This document shows positions 1 through 6,710 of a stretch of DNA of 16,693 nucleotides, in pieces; position 1 is the first letter of the stretch, and each line of letters starts with the position of its first letter. This DNA is from JBAVEL01 sp049587715 (GTDB taxonomy: Bacteria; Bacteroidota; Ignavibacteria; UBA10030; UBA6906). The stretch lies in NCBI GenBank assembly GCA_049587715.1, contig JBAVEL010000040.1:1-16693 (forward strand). The letters are read 5' to 3'. The notes below the pieces were generated by a model. That model was not told the DNA's origin. It saw only the letters and a list, made by a program, of their open reading frames with translations, and made no database searches. A program made the position numbers and the translations under genes.

Positions 1-1350
1 GGACGGGAGCAGGCCCAGGCGGAGCCGGCCGCGCAGGCCGCCGGACCCTGGGATCCCGCCGAGTTTGCAATTCCCGCGGCCGAAGGAAGGGTCCGCTTCC
101 ATGACCTGAATCTGCCCGCTGAGGTCATGCGCGCTATCTATGACCTGGGATTCCAGTACTGCACGCCCATCCAGGCGGGGGTCCTGGCCCAGACCCTCAA
201 GGGATCGGACGCCAGCGGGCGGGCTCAGACGGGAACGGGAAAGACAGCCGCCTTTCTCATCACCATCCTGACCCACTTTGTACGTCATCCCACTCCGGGG
301 AAGAAGGGCACCCCCCGTGCCCTGATCCTGGCCCCCACCCGGGAGCTGGTCCTCCAGATTGAGAAAGACGCGAAATCCCTCGCCCGGTACCTCCCCTGCA
401 AGGTGGTGGCGGTGTTCGGGGGGATGGAGTACAAGAAGCAACAGCAGCTTCTGGGGGAGGGGCCGGTGGAGATCGTCGCCGCCACCCCGGGGCGCCTGCT
501 GGATTTCAAGCGGAAGGGAGTCATCAACCTGAGCGGGGTGGAGGTCCTGGTCATCGACGAGGCGGATCGGATGCTGGACATGGGGTTCATCCCCGATGTC
601 CGGAGGATCATCGAGAGCACTCCCTCCCGCTCGCAGCGGCAGACCATGTTCTTCAGCGCCACCCTGACCCCGGAGGTGACCCGCCTGGCGGACGCCTGGA
701 CCCGCACCCCCGTGCAGGTGGACGTGACCCCCCTGCGGGACATCACCCTCTCCACCATCGACCAGATGGTGTACATTACGACTGATGAGCAGAAGTTCAC
801 CCTTCTCTACAACCTGATTACGAAGAGGAATCTGGAGCGGGTCATGGTGTTTGCCAACCGGCGGGATGAGACCCAGTACCTGAAGGACCTGCTGGCTGTC
901 AGGGGCGTACGATGCGGGCTGCTCTCGGGGGATGTCTCGCAGGACCAGCGCGTCAAAACCCTGGAGGCCTTCCGCAACGGGCGCATCAAGGTGCTGGTGG
1001 CCACCGACGTGGCCGCGCGCGGTTTGCACATCGAGGCGGTAAGCCACGTGGTGAACTACTGCCTCCCCATGGACCCGCAGGACTATGTGCACCGGATCGG
1101 ACGCACCGGCCGGGCGGGGGCGAGCGGGATCTCCGTGAGCTTCGCCACGGAGACGGAGGCCTATGAGCTCCCCGAGATAGAAAAGTTCATCGGACGCGCC
1201 CTGACGGCCGTCCATCCGGAAGAGGATCTGTTTTCCCCCCTGCCCGCCCTGGCCGAAGGAGTGGTGGAGCCGCGCAAGCGTCCCTCGCGTCCCCAGCAGG
1301 GAAGGGGGACCGGCAGGAGGGGCGGGAGGCCCCGTCCCCCCCGCCGGTAG
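1..1350 (+). CDS. rhlB: RhlB-type DEAD-box ATP-dependent RNA helicase (5' end outside window)
   Basis: An ATP-dependent RNA helicase that unwinds short RNA duplexes; RhlB proteins usually act in mRNA decay and RNP remodelling in the cytoplasm. The frame is open from base 1, and the Q-motif (aromatic residue, then GF..CTPIQ) lies at about 94-174. An ATG at 127 falls inside this motif, so it cannot be the true start and the gene begins upstream. Core motifs follow in order: AQTGTGKT (223-246), PTREL, TPGR, DEAD (556-567), SAT, VFANRRDE, TDVAARGLHI and HRIGRTGRAGASG. The ARGLHI and GRTGRAGASG wording and the arginine/glycine/proline-rich basic tail (last about 25 residues) match RhlB better than DeaD or RhlE. 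The visible N-terminal stretch before the Q-motif is Ala/Gln/Pro-rich, like the linker of extended RhlB proteins. No clear terminator follows. Family assignment is firm; RhlB rather than another DEAD-box subgroup is likely. Confidence 0.93.
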   Translation, partial: GREQAQAEPAAQAAGPWDPAEFAIPAAEGRVRFHDLNLPAEVMRAIYDLGFQYCTPIQAGVLAQTLKGSDASGRAQTGTGKTAAFLITILTHFVRHPTPGKKGTPRALILAPTRELVLQIEKDAKSLARYLPCKVVAVFGGMEYKKQQQLLGEGPVEIVAATPGRLLDFKRKGVINLSGVEVLVIDEADRMLDMGFIPDVRRIIESTPSRSQRQTMFFSATLTPEVTRLADAWTRTPVQVDVTPLRDITLSTIDQMVYITTDEQKFTLLYNLITKRNLERVMVFANRRDETQYLKDLLAVRGVRCGLLSGDVSQDQRVKTLEAFRNGRIKVLVATDVAARGLHIEAVSHVVNYCLPMDPQDYVHRIGRTGRAGASGISVSFATETEAYELPEIEKFIGRALTAVHPEEDLFSPLPALAEGVVEPRKRPSRPQQGRGTGRRGGRPRPPRR

Positions 1351-1524
1351 TCTTCCCGGATCACACCCCCCGTCCCCTGATCGTTGTCCCCTGGCAGGTT
1401 TTCCTCGGCGCAGGTGCAGCCCTGCGGCCCTCGGGCGTTTCTCGCATCAGCAGAAGTGTGCGCGTGCGGGTGATGCCACGAGGCGGCACAGGCAGGCTCC
1501 GCCCGCCATGCGCAGGGCCCCCGG
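1351..1524. other. Intergenic, no gene seen
   Basis: Spacer between the rhlB stop and the distal copy of the 77-bp repeat. I find no convincing ORF, tRNA or T-tract terminator. The short frames crossing it have no recognisable protein features. Confidence 0.6.
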
Positions 1525-1601
1525 CCCTACAGTTCAACCAGTGAGGTGCTCCCGCTCCAGTTCATCAGGGTGTGGGAGAGAGGCATGAAGGAAGGGGGGG
1601 G
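1525..1601 (-). repeat. 77-bp direct repeat, distal copy (relic of the 3' end of the gene at 3281-3616)
   Basis: Nearly identical to 3279-3354. The two copies differ by one substitution (G at 1575, T in the other copy) and by one G in the poly-G run (8 here, 7 there). Read on the minus strand it encodes the last 19 residues of the protein at 3281-3616, from Met-Pro-Leu to the same TAG stop, with Tyr changed to Ser. Similarity starts two bases past the stop and ends at the poly-G/C run, so only the gene's tail is present. The copies are 1754 bp apart and bracket fic. It is either a duplicated gene tail or a relic of an insertion into the gene's 3' end. Confidence 0.9.
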
Positions 1602-1794
1602 CCGCATGCAACACCTTGCCGGGCCGGAACGGGGGAGGGGCGGGATCTCACGAATTCCAGTCGACAGACTCCCACGCTGCACGCCAGCGCCTGATTTGAG
1701 ATTTCGGCTTCAGGAGCTTGGACCCGGTTTCTGCTCGGAGTAACGTCTTTCACCCGGCGTAGGAAAACCACGCAGGTCCACGAGACGCCGATCA
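1602..1794. other. Spacer downstream of fic, nothing recognised
   Basis: About 190 bases between the distal repeat copy and the fic stop codon. No ORF with coding character, no integrase or transposase fragment, and no clear T-tract terminator for fic was found. Confidence 0.55.
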
Positions 1795-2913
1795 TCAAAA
1801 CACGTTCTTCCCCTCGCACAGGTTCACAAGCTCGCCAAGGACGTATACGGTGCCTCGCCTCCCCGAGCCGAGTCTGACCACTTTCAGGACTCTGCCCTGG
1901 TGAAGAGCGCGCAGCATGTTCGTAACGGCTGCCCGCGTGGGGTTCGGTTTTTTGAATCTCAGCTGACTCCCGGAAAAGACCGGCTGATTGAACATCGCGT
2001 CCAGCAACGGGATGCTCCATTGAGATCGAGTCAGCCGGATGATCTCGTCTTTCAGCCGGCCGTAGAGCTCGAGGATGCCCCGCGAAATCCTCACGTTCTT
2101 CTCCGCCTGGCTTTCGATGCCAAGGAGGAAGAAGCGTACCCATTCGCTCCACCCCCGAGCGGTCTTCTGGATCGTACGCAGTCGATCGTAGTATTCACGT
2201 CTGTGAGAGTCGAGCCATTCCGACAGGTAGAACATGGGGGATGCGAGCACCCTCTTCTCAAAGAGGAAGAGGGGGATCATCAGCCGCCCAATCCTTCCAT
2301 TCCCGTCAAGGAAAGGGTGGATGCTCTCGAACTGCGCGTGGAGTATTGCGAGCTGGACCAGGGGGTCCGGGCGGTCCATGTGATAGTACTTCTCCCAGTT
2401 GTCCATATACTGCATGACTTGCTCCGGGCCAGGGGGGACGAAGAATGCCTGTTCCATGGGGGTCCCGTGTGGACCGATCCAGTTCTGGATTCTGCGGAAC
2501 TCGCCGCGTCCCTTGTCCCTGCCCCGGACCGAATCCAGGAGGATTCCGTGCAGGCGTCGCAATAGATTCAGGCCAAACGGTTTCTTTGCGAGCTCTCGTT
2601 CGGCTTCGCGAAGAGCGCGCCGGTAGTTCAGGATTTCTTGGATATCCGCTTCGCGGCTTTCCTGTTTCGGTGTTTCTCCCGCCTCAAACTTCAGTACGTC
2701 GCCCAGGGTGGCCTGCGTCCCTTCGATCCGCGATGAAAGTACGGCTTCCTGCGTAGTCAGGGGGGAGAGCAGGAGTTGAGGATTCGTGAGAGCGTCCATG
2801 ATTCCCGAGTACTTTGCGACCGCGCGGTTGGCTCGACCCACGAGCGGGACGAGAGATTCCCAGTCCAGACCTTCGATGGGAAGTGTGTTCAGGTTAGCAG
2901 GTTGGGTTGTCAT
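1795..2913 (-). CDS. fic: Fic family protein, class II, likely protein adenylyltransferase
   Basis: Fic enzymes transfer AMP from ATP to a hydroxyl of a target protein; the target cannot be told from sequence. The product has 372 residues, the same size class as Shewanella SO_4266. The N-terminal domain carries the inhibitory-helix motif [S/T]xxxE[G/N] as S60-SRI-E64-G65, which makes it class II (self-inhibited, inhibitory helix before the Fic core). The catalytic loop HPFLDGNGRIGR is complete at 199-210, with His199 and the second Arg present, so it should be active once relieved. The C-terminal 80 or so residues resemble a winged-helix domain. The start is the ATG at 2913; a GAGG lies only one base upstream of it, closer than a usual ribosome site. 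Sample lines have 52-55% GC against about 65% in core genes, which suggests acquisition. No separate antitoxin gene is adjacent, as expected when the inhibitory helix is built in. Confidence 0.93.
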   Translation of the reverse strand: MTTQPANLNTLPIEGLDWESLVPLVGRANRAVAKYSGIMDALTNPQLLLSPLTTQEAVLSSRIEGTQATLGDVLKFEAGETPKQESREADIQEILNYRRALREAERELAKKPFGLNLLRRLHGILLDSVRGRDKGRGEFRRIQNWIGPHGTPMEQAFFVPPGPEQVMQYMDNWEKYYHMDRPDPLVQLAILHAQFESIHPFLDGNGRIGRLMIPLFLFEKRVLASPMFYLSEWLDSHRREYYDRLRTIQKTARGWSEWVRFFLLGIESQAEKNVRISRGILELYGRLKDEIIRLTRSQWSIPLLDAMFNQPVFSGSQLRFKKPNPTRAAVTNMLRALHQGRVLKVVRLGSGRRGTVYVLGELVNLCEGKNVF

Positions 2914-2935
2914 GCCTCAATAAACGGAAGAATTG

Positions 2936-3003
2936 TTGTGTAAAGCAAATACTCATTTCACTGTACACAAAGGATCTTGTGTCAAATCGGCTATACACAA
3001 ACC
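2936..3003 (-). promoter_or_regulatory. AT-rich upstream region of fic with four TTGTGT/ACACAA half-sites
   Basis: The 2941-3000 line is only about 35% GC, far below its surroundings. It holds TTGTGT at 2936-2941, ACACAA at 2965-2970, TTGTGT at 2977-2982 and ACACAA at 2995-3000. The middle pair forms an exact inverted repeat with a 6-base gap. The two ACACAAA copies share the context TACACAAA and are 30 bases apart, about three helical turns. A minus-strand TTGACA (2980-2985) overlaps one half-site and could be a -35 box, but I see no good -10 at 16-18 bases. The layout looks like the operator/promoter of fic; the binding protein is unknown, and the winged-helix end of Fic itself is one candidate. 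Confidence 0.5.
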
Positions 3004-3278
3004 GGGCGGGGAGATCCTCTGCGGCTCGCCATCCATCGGTGTACCGGAGGTGTTGGATGCCGGAGGGGGACATGGTGCGGTGTGAAGGTGTCCACCGGAC
3101 TCCGTGGGTCTCTGGCGCGGGGCCGAGAGTCCGCTCCGTGTTCTGTCGGGGGCTTCGCCGGCGGCGTCCATGGAAGATCGGGCATACGCTCATGGGGATG
3201 GAAGGCATGGAAAGCGGTCGCCCCGGGAGCCCCCGCCCGATCGGGGCATCCGGTCGGGACGGGCAGCGCGTTGTGCCA
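3004..3278. other. Intergenic between fic control region and small helical-protein gene
   Basis: About 275 GC-rich bases. Short overlapping frames on both strands have no recognisable domain and differ in composition from real proteins nearby. A short GC-rich inverted repeat (CCCCG...CGGGG, near 3221-3246) could help end transcription from 3281, but no T-tract follows it. Confidence 0.5.
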
Positions 3279-3354
3279 CCCTACAGTTCAACCAGTGAGG
3301 TGCTCCCGCTCCAGTTCATCAGGGTGTGGTAGAGAGGCATGAAGGAAGGGGGGG
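3279..3354 (-). repeat. Direct repeat, gene-proximal copy
   Basis: Partner of 1525-1601. This copy is the intact 3' end of the CDS 3281-3616 and includes its TAG stop at 3281-3283. It retains the Tyr codon where the distal copy has Ser. Confidence 0.9.
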
Positions 3355-3616
3355 CCCCGGCCGGATCCAGGTACAGTTCCCCGAGCATCTCCCGGAACCG
3401 GAGCAGTTCCCGCAGGCCGCCGCGCCACTTGGGATCCATGGCGCACAGGTCCAGAAGCTCGAAAGCCCTCTCCCAGCACTGCAGGACTTCTTCGCGCACG
3501 CCTTCCCCGAGCAGGTTCTTCGCACGGGCGAACTCACTCCCGATCATCAGGATCTGCCTTTCCCGGGGGTATCCGTGCCATTTCCCCGGCGTCATGGATT
3601 TGTGCCAGACCGTCAC
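3281..3616 (-). CDS. Unrecognised small helical protein, translationally linked to the DUF5674 gene
   Basis: About 111 residues, function unknown. From residue 20 on it reads as amphipathic helices (ILMIGSEFARAKNLL, EEVLQCWERAFELLDL, LRELLRFREMLGELYL), with no signal peptide, membrane segment or catalytic motif. I chose the GTG at 3616 because it overlaps the TGA of the upstream gene as GTGA, a usual sign of translational coupling. An ATG at 3595 (eighth codon) is the alternative. The longest open frame extends to 3754, but that extra part lies under the DUF5674 coding region in another frame and is a shadow. Coupling suggests a partner role with DUF5674, perhaps a complex; this is inference. 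The gene's last 19 codons are duplicated beyond fic. Confidence 0.75.
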   Translation of the reverse strand: MTVWHKSMTPGKWHGYPRERQILMIGSEFARAKNLLGEGVREEVLQCWERAFELLDLCAMDPKWRGGLRELLRFREMLGELYLDPAGAPPSFMPLYHTLMNWSGSTSLVEL

Positions 3617-3966
3617 GGGAGGTGCACCCACCGGCGCAGAGTGTCGCCTACGGCCGAGCGGACCGGCTCGGATCGGATTTCCAGAGAGCGGTTCCCGGTC
3701 GAGGGACGGATGTTGATCAGGGAGCTGTACTCGATCCGGGGAGGATGCTCCCACGGCCAGAGGTTCCCCCCCCAGAGGTCCGCCTGATCGGAGCCGGCCT
3801 TGAGCAATGCCTCCTCGGCGTCCGCATGCATCTCACCGCCCAGGGCGACCAGGCGGAGGCGGATGTCCGCCACAAACTTAATCATGTTCTCGAAGGGTGC
3901 GTTGCGGAACCGTTCCAGATCGGAGATCTGGAGGCGCTCTGCGGGAATGAGGATGGTCTGGCTCAC
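3613..3966 (-). CDS. DUF5674 family protein
   Basis: A conserved bacterial protein of unknown function, here about 117 residues, close to the family's usual size. Recognisable family features, from memory of the family, are the central LGGEMHADAE stretch (residues 42-51), the GSDQADLWGGN segment and the INIRPSTGNRS motif at about 84-94, followed by a helical end. No signal peptide or membrane segment is visible. The open frame runs up to an ATG at 4107, but the upstream 47 residues are Gly/Pro/His-rich and unlike a folded protein. I therefore prefer the GTG at 3966, where the family-like sequence begins; AGAGG lies about 14 bases before it, rather far, so the start is uncertain. The gene is divergent from the channel gene at 4168 and its stop overlaps the start of the next gene. 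Confidence 0.82.
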   Translation of the reverse strand: MSQTILIPAERLQISDLERFRNAPFENMIKFVADIRLRLVALGGEMHADAEEALLKAGSDQADLWGGNLWPWEHPPRIEYSSLINIRPSTGNRSLEIRSEPVRSAVGDTLRRWVHLP

Positions 3967-4167
3967 GGGTGTTCGGATGTCCTCTTGTGCGCCATCCAAT
4001 GTAGCCGGATGGGCCCCCGCATGCAATAGCTCCGCGCACCCCGCCCCCGAGAATCCCTCCGGGGCGAGGTCCCACGGGGCACTTCCGCCCCGGCGGGGAT
4101 GTTGCATCGGTAAGCCGGGGTGCCGTCGCCTCGGGGGTTCTCGCGATCATCCATCAGGTGACATGCC

Positions 4168-5001
4168 ATGAAACGACTTGCAGACGTCAGTTCCGCGCTG
4201 GCAGGCGACAGGCGCTTCCATTTCTGGACGCTTGCCCTCATCATCCTGAACGGCCTCCTGATGGGGCTGGAGACCGTGCCGCAGATCATGGCCCGGCACG
4301 GGGAGATGCTCTTCCTCCTCAACGACCTCATCCAGGGGCTCTTCGTTCTGGAGATCACAATCCGGGTCCTGGCCTTCTGGCCATCACCGTTCCGGTTCTT
4401 CCGGGACGGATGGAATCTCTTCGACTTCGCGGTGATAGCCCTGTCGCTGCTCCCCGTCGGAGGGCAGTTTGCCACGATCTCGCGTCTGGCGCGGCTTCTC
4501 CGGGTAACCCGGCTGGTCTCTGTCAGCTTTGAACTCCGGCTGATCGTGCAAACCATGCTCCGCTCCATTCCCTCCATGGGGCATGTCTCGCTTCTTCTGG
4601 GTCTCCTGATCTACATCTACGGGATCGTGGGCTTCTACCTGTTCGGTGCCACGGATCCCGCCCACTGGGGTTCGCTCGGCGTGGCCATGCTCTCGGTGTT
4701 CCAGCTCCTCACCCTCGAAGGGTGGGTGGAGATGCAGCGTGTGCTGATCCCAGTCCATCCCTGGGCGTGGCTCTATTTCGGGTCGTTCGTTGTGGTGGGC
4801 GTGTTCATCGTCATCAACCTGTTCATCGCGATCGTCCTGAACAACCTGGAGCGTGTCCGTGCGGAGGAACGGCTCGCGGGCTCCTCAACGGAGTCGCTGC
4901 AGCGCGCCGTTCTGGAGCTGAAAGAGCAGCTGGCGCGGTTTGACGGGATGCTCGAGTCGGAAAAGCGACGGGCATCGAATGCTTCACAGGGAGGCTCCTG
5001 A
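4168..5001 (+). CDS. Single-domain voltage-gated cation channel (BacNav/BacCav type)
   Basis: A 277-residue inner-membrane ion channel subunit expected to work as a homotetramer. Six membrane segments are visible: S1 about 17-36, S2 50-69, S3 82-97, S4 102-120, S5 136-160, S6 200-226. S4 carries Arg106, 109, 112 and 115 at every third position, a full voltage sensor. Glu62 in S2 and Asp86 in S3 match the gating charge-transfer site. The selectivity filter is TLEGWVE (182-188); NaChBac-type sodium channels have TLESW. Glycine after the Glu is the residue reported to favour Ca2+ in the Meiothermus ruber channel CavMr, so Ca2+ permeability is a reasonable prediction. The C-terminus (about 239-268) is a helical stretch suited to a four-helix coiled coil, as in this family. 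AGGTG seven bases before the ATG supports the start. It stands alone on its strand. Confidence 0.92.
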   Translation: MKRLADVSSALAGDRRFHFWTLALIILNGLLMGLETVPQIMARHGEMLFLLNDLIQGLFVLEITIRVLAFWPSPFRFFRDGWNLFDFAVIALSLLPVGGQFATISRLARLLRVTRLVSVSFELRLIVQTMLRSIPSMGHVSLLLGLLIYIYGIVGFYLFGATDPAHWGSLGVAMLSVFQLLTLEGWVEMQRVLIPVHPWAWLYFGSFVVVGVFIVINLFIAIVLNNLERVRAEERLAGSSTESLQRAVLELKEQLARFDGMLESEKRRASNASQGGS

Positions 5002-5396
5002 CGGATTCGCACCCGGCCGGCCACGCGCCGGATCTGGCGGACCCCTGGTGGCGGGACCGTCCACTGTGAGGAGCCGGGCTGCGATGCCTGTACCAGAAGG
5101 CTGCTTCTGACCATTCCGGTTGGTTCCGCCGTGCGTGGCATACGCCATCACCAGGAAAGGCCTGAGGGTCATTCCGGTGATTGACACAATTCGCAGTTAC
5201 GACCCCGAGCTCATGCGGGATGGGGGAATTGCTGCGAGCGCAGCCCGCGAGACACCCCCGAAGAGGTGAATTGGTGTGATGGTGTCAAGGGTGAACAGGG
5301 CGGGGGAACCGGCCGAGATTACTGTCTGGGAGGGGAAGCCGGATGCCTCAAGGCGAAAGCCGCCGGGAGCGGGAATCCGTGTGGAGGAACTCTGAG
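5002..5396. other. Intergenic, no gene seen
   Basis: Nearly 400 bases between the channel stop and tRNA-Asp. Short frames on both strands lack protein character. A TTGACA at 5181-5186 has no matching -10. ATTGACACAATTC (5180-5192) is imperfectly mirrored by GAATTG plus GTGTCAA around 5268-5288, with an eight-base interruption, too loose to call an element. A short GGCG...CGCC hairpin near 5353-5365 might end the tRNA transcript, but it has no T-tract. Confidence 0.55.
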
Positions 5397-5471
5397 CGGG
5401 GTGGACGGGACTCGAACCCGCGACCTCCTGCGTGACAGGCAGGCGTTCTAACCAAGCTGAACTACCACCCC
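5397..5471 (-). tRNA. tRNA-Asp (anticodon GTC)
   Basis: The minus strand folds as a full cloverleaf. The acceptor stem is GGGGTGG (5465-5471) with CCACCCC (5398-5404). The anticodon arm is CCTGC-CTGTCAC-GCAGG with anticodon GTC, and the T-arm contains GGTTCGAGTCC. The discriminator base is G, as expected for tRNA-Asp. The CCA end is not encoded (CTC follows), so the host must add it with a nucleotidyltransferase. Confidence 0.97.
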
Positions 5472-5537
5472 TGGAAGGAACCTATCGTTCCGGGCCGGAT
5501 TCAACCCTCGGAAAGAGGTTGGCCAGCATAGCAAAAC

Positions 5538-5566
5538 AATATAGTCCTTTTCCCCTCCGCAATCAA
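5538..5566 (-). promoter_or_regulatory. Sigma-70-like promoter for tRNA-Asp
   Basis: On the minus strand TTGATT (5561-5566) and TATATT (5538-5543) are separated by exactly 17 bases, in a local AT-rich patch. The predicted start site near 5531 would give a leader of about 60 bases before the mature tRNA 5' end. Confidence 0.7.
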
Positions 5567-5816
5567 GTCCTGCCTTCTACCCCCTGTCATGTCTGCCCCA
5601 CGGGGATTCCGCATTCGAGCCCGCTTCCGCCTTCTGTGGCAGAAGAAACCATCCGCTGGATTGTCCGGCGAATCCCAGAGGCCTGCACCGCCTTCTGCTG
5701 TTCCTTCCCGGATCCTGTATGCGGCGACGGCTTCCCCGATTGCCGTCCTGAGGGGTGTGTGGCGGATGGCCGGCTCGCGCTCCGCCTTGCTATCGCGTGT
5801 ACGGAAGCTGCCGCCT

Positions 5817-5836
5817 CCGTGCCCGTCCGGGCACGG
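5817..5836 (-). terminator. Strong GC hairpin just after the DsrE2 gene
   Basis: CCGTGCCC-GTCC-GGGCACGG: eight perfect base pairs with a four-base loop, starting two bases past the stop codon of the last gene in the minus-strand run. No T-tract follows on the minus strand, so it may protect the mRNA 3' end or assist Rho rather than act as a classical intrinsic terminator. Confidence 0.5.
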
Positions 5837-5838
5837 GC

Positions 5839-6318
5839 TCAGGTGAAGATGATCTGTGCCCCCGCCGACATCTCGTAGAACTGTCCCACGGAGATGATGT
5901 CCCGCACCTGAGGACAGAAGTCCTTCCGGGTGAGGTGGAACATATCCACCGATGCCTTGCAGGCGAAGAGCTCGCACCCCGCATCGTGGACCATCTGGAT
6001 GAACTCCCGCACGGGGGGGATGTCCAGGCGTTCCATCTCCTTCTTCATCATCTTCGTGGCGAAGGCGGACATGCCGGGGAGCATTCCCAGGATGGTGGGC
6101 ATATGCATGCCGGGATTCCCGACCGTTGCCACCTTCACCCGGTCCATCCGCTTCTCGATGATGGCATCCAATCCGAAGAATGTGAAGAACAGGGAGGCCT
6201 CGATTCCCTCCATCCGTGCGCCGTTGGCCATAATCAGGCCGGGATAGACGCCGTCGAGGGAACCCCGCGAGACGATGATGGAGACTTTCCGGATCGGATC
6301 CGGGGGAGGCGTGGCCAT
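5839..6318 (-). CDS. DsrE2-like (DsrE/DsrF/DrsH family) sulfur-relay protein
   Basis: A 159-residue protein of the DsrE superfamily, whose members carry sulfane sulfur as a cysteine persulfide and pass it to partners such as TusA or DsrC. The Rossmann-like start (KVSIIVSRGSLDGVYPGLIMANGA), the central FFTFFGLDAI and the cysteine region GCELFACKASVDM (114-126) are the DsrE2 pattern. Cys120 aligns with the expected sulfur-binding cysteine; Cys115 and Cys135 are extra. The Met-rich loop around 71-94 and hydrophobic 42-52 are typical of DsrE2 proteins, some of which associate with membranes. AGGAG seven bases before the ATG sets the start. It lies 13 bases after the TusE/DsrC-like gene, so the two are almost certainly co-transcribed. 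Sulfur carrying is inferred from family and neighbours. Confidence 0.87.
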   Translation of the reverse strand: MATPPPDPIRKVSIIVSRGSLDGVYPGLIMANGARMEGIEASLFFTFFGLDAIIEKRMDRVKVATVGNPGMHMPTILGMLPGMSAFATKMMKKEMERLDIPPVREFIQMVHDAGCELFACKASVDMFHLTRKDFCPQVRDIISVGQFYEMSAGAQIIFT

Positions 6319-6331
6319 GGCAGTGCTCCTT

Positions 6332-6649
6332 TCAGATGCAACCCTTGGGCTTGGGCAGACCGGCGATGCGTGCCGCCTTCTTGGCCGGTCCTTTGGGGAA
6401 GAGCTCGTAAAGCTCCTTCGTGGGCACGCCGCTCTCCTTGGTGAGCCGGCGGATGGACGGTGCTTCCCCCTTTTCCTCGAATTCCTTCCTCATGAACCGC
6501 AGCACAAGCCAGTGGCGATCGGTCAGGGGCCCGATCCCTTCCTCCTTCGCCAGCTCGGCCGCGAGGCTCTCGTCCCAGTCCTGACGCCGGGCCAGATGGC
6601 CGTCAGAATCCAACTCAATGATCCTGCCTGCGAGCGGGATGGATGGCAT
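6332..6649 (-). CDS. tusE: TusE/DsrC/DsvC family sulfur carrier, single-cysteine type
   Basis: A 105-residue member of the DsrC/TusE family, small proteins that carry sulfur on a C-terminal cysteine. The tail reads GLPKPKGCI, with the conserved penultimate Cys at position 104. True DsrC has a second cysteine 11 residues earlier and uses both to form the trisulfide released by DsrAB; here that position (93) is alanine (KKAARIAG). The protein is thus TusE-like by chemistry and should not support the DsrC redox cycle. The helical core (WLVLRFMRKEFEEKGEAPSIRRLTKESG) is standard. AGGAAA lies upstream of the ATG at good spacing. It sits between the SQR-like and DsrE2 genes; without tusA/tusBCD in view, a role in sulfide-derived persulfide handling is at least as likely as tRNA thiolation. 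Confidence 0.9.
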   Translation of the reverse strand: MPSIPLAGRIIELDSDGHLARRQDWDESLAAELAKEEGIGPLTDRHWLVLRFMRKEFEEKGEAPSIRRLTKESGVPTKELYELFPKGPAKKAARIAGLPKPKGCI

Positions 6650-6710
6650 ACGCGTTTCCTTTGCTTCTGTGTGTCGTCGTGTGCGTCCGGGGTGCTTCAG
6701 TCCCGCCGTG

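Noticed and set aside
3617..3754. N-terminal extension of the small helical protein to 3754
   Set aside because: It lies under the DUF5674 coding region in another frame and is Arg/Pro-rich. The GTGA overlap at 3613-3616 gives a better start.
3281..3966. A single gene split by a frameshift instead of two genes
   Set aside because: DUF5674 is already full length by itself and the second frame has its own start overlapping the stop, so two coupled genes explain the region without an error.
5180..5288. Loose inverted repeat TTGACAC...GTGTCAA in the intergenic region before tRNA-Asp
   Set aside because: The arms match only with an eight-base interruption and are over 70 bases apart; chance is a fair explanation.
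5353..5365. GGCG-CGCC hairpin as tRNA-Asp terminator
   Set aside because: Only four base pairs and no T-tract; too weak to call.
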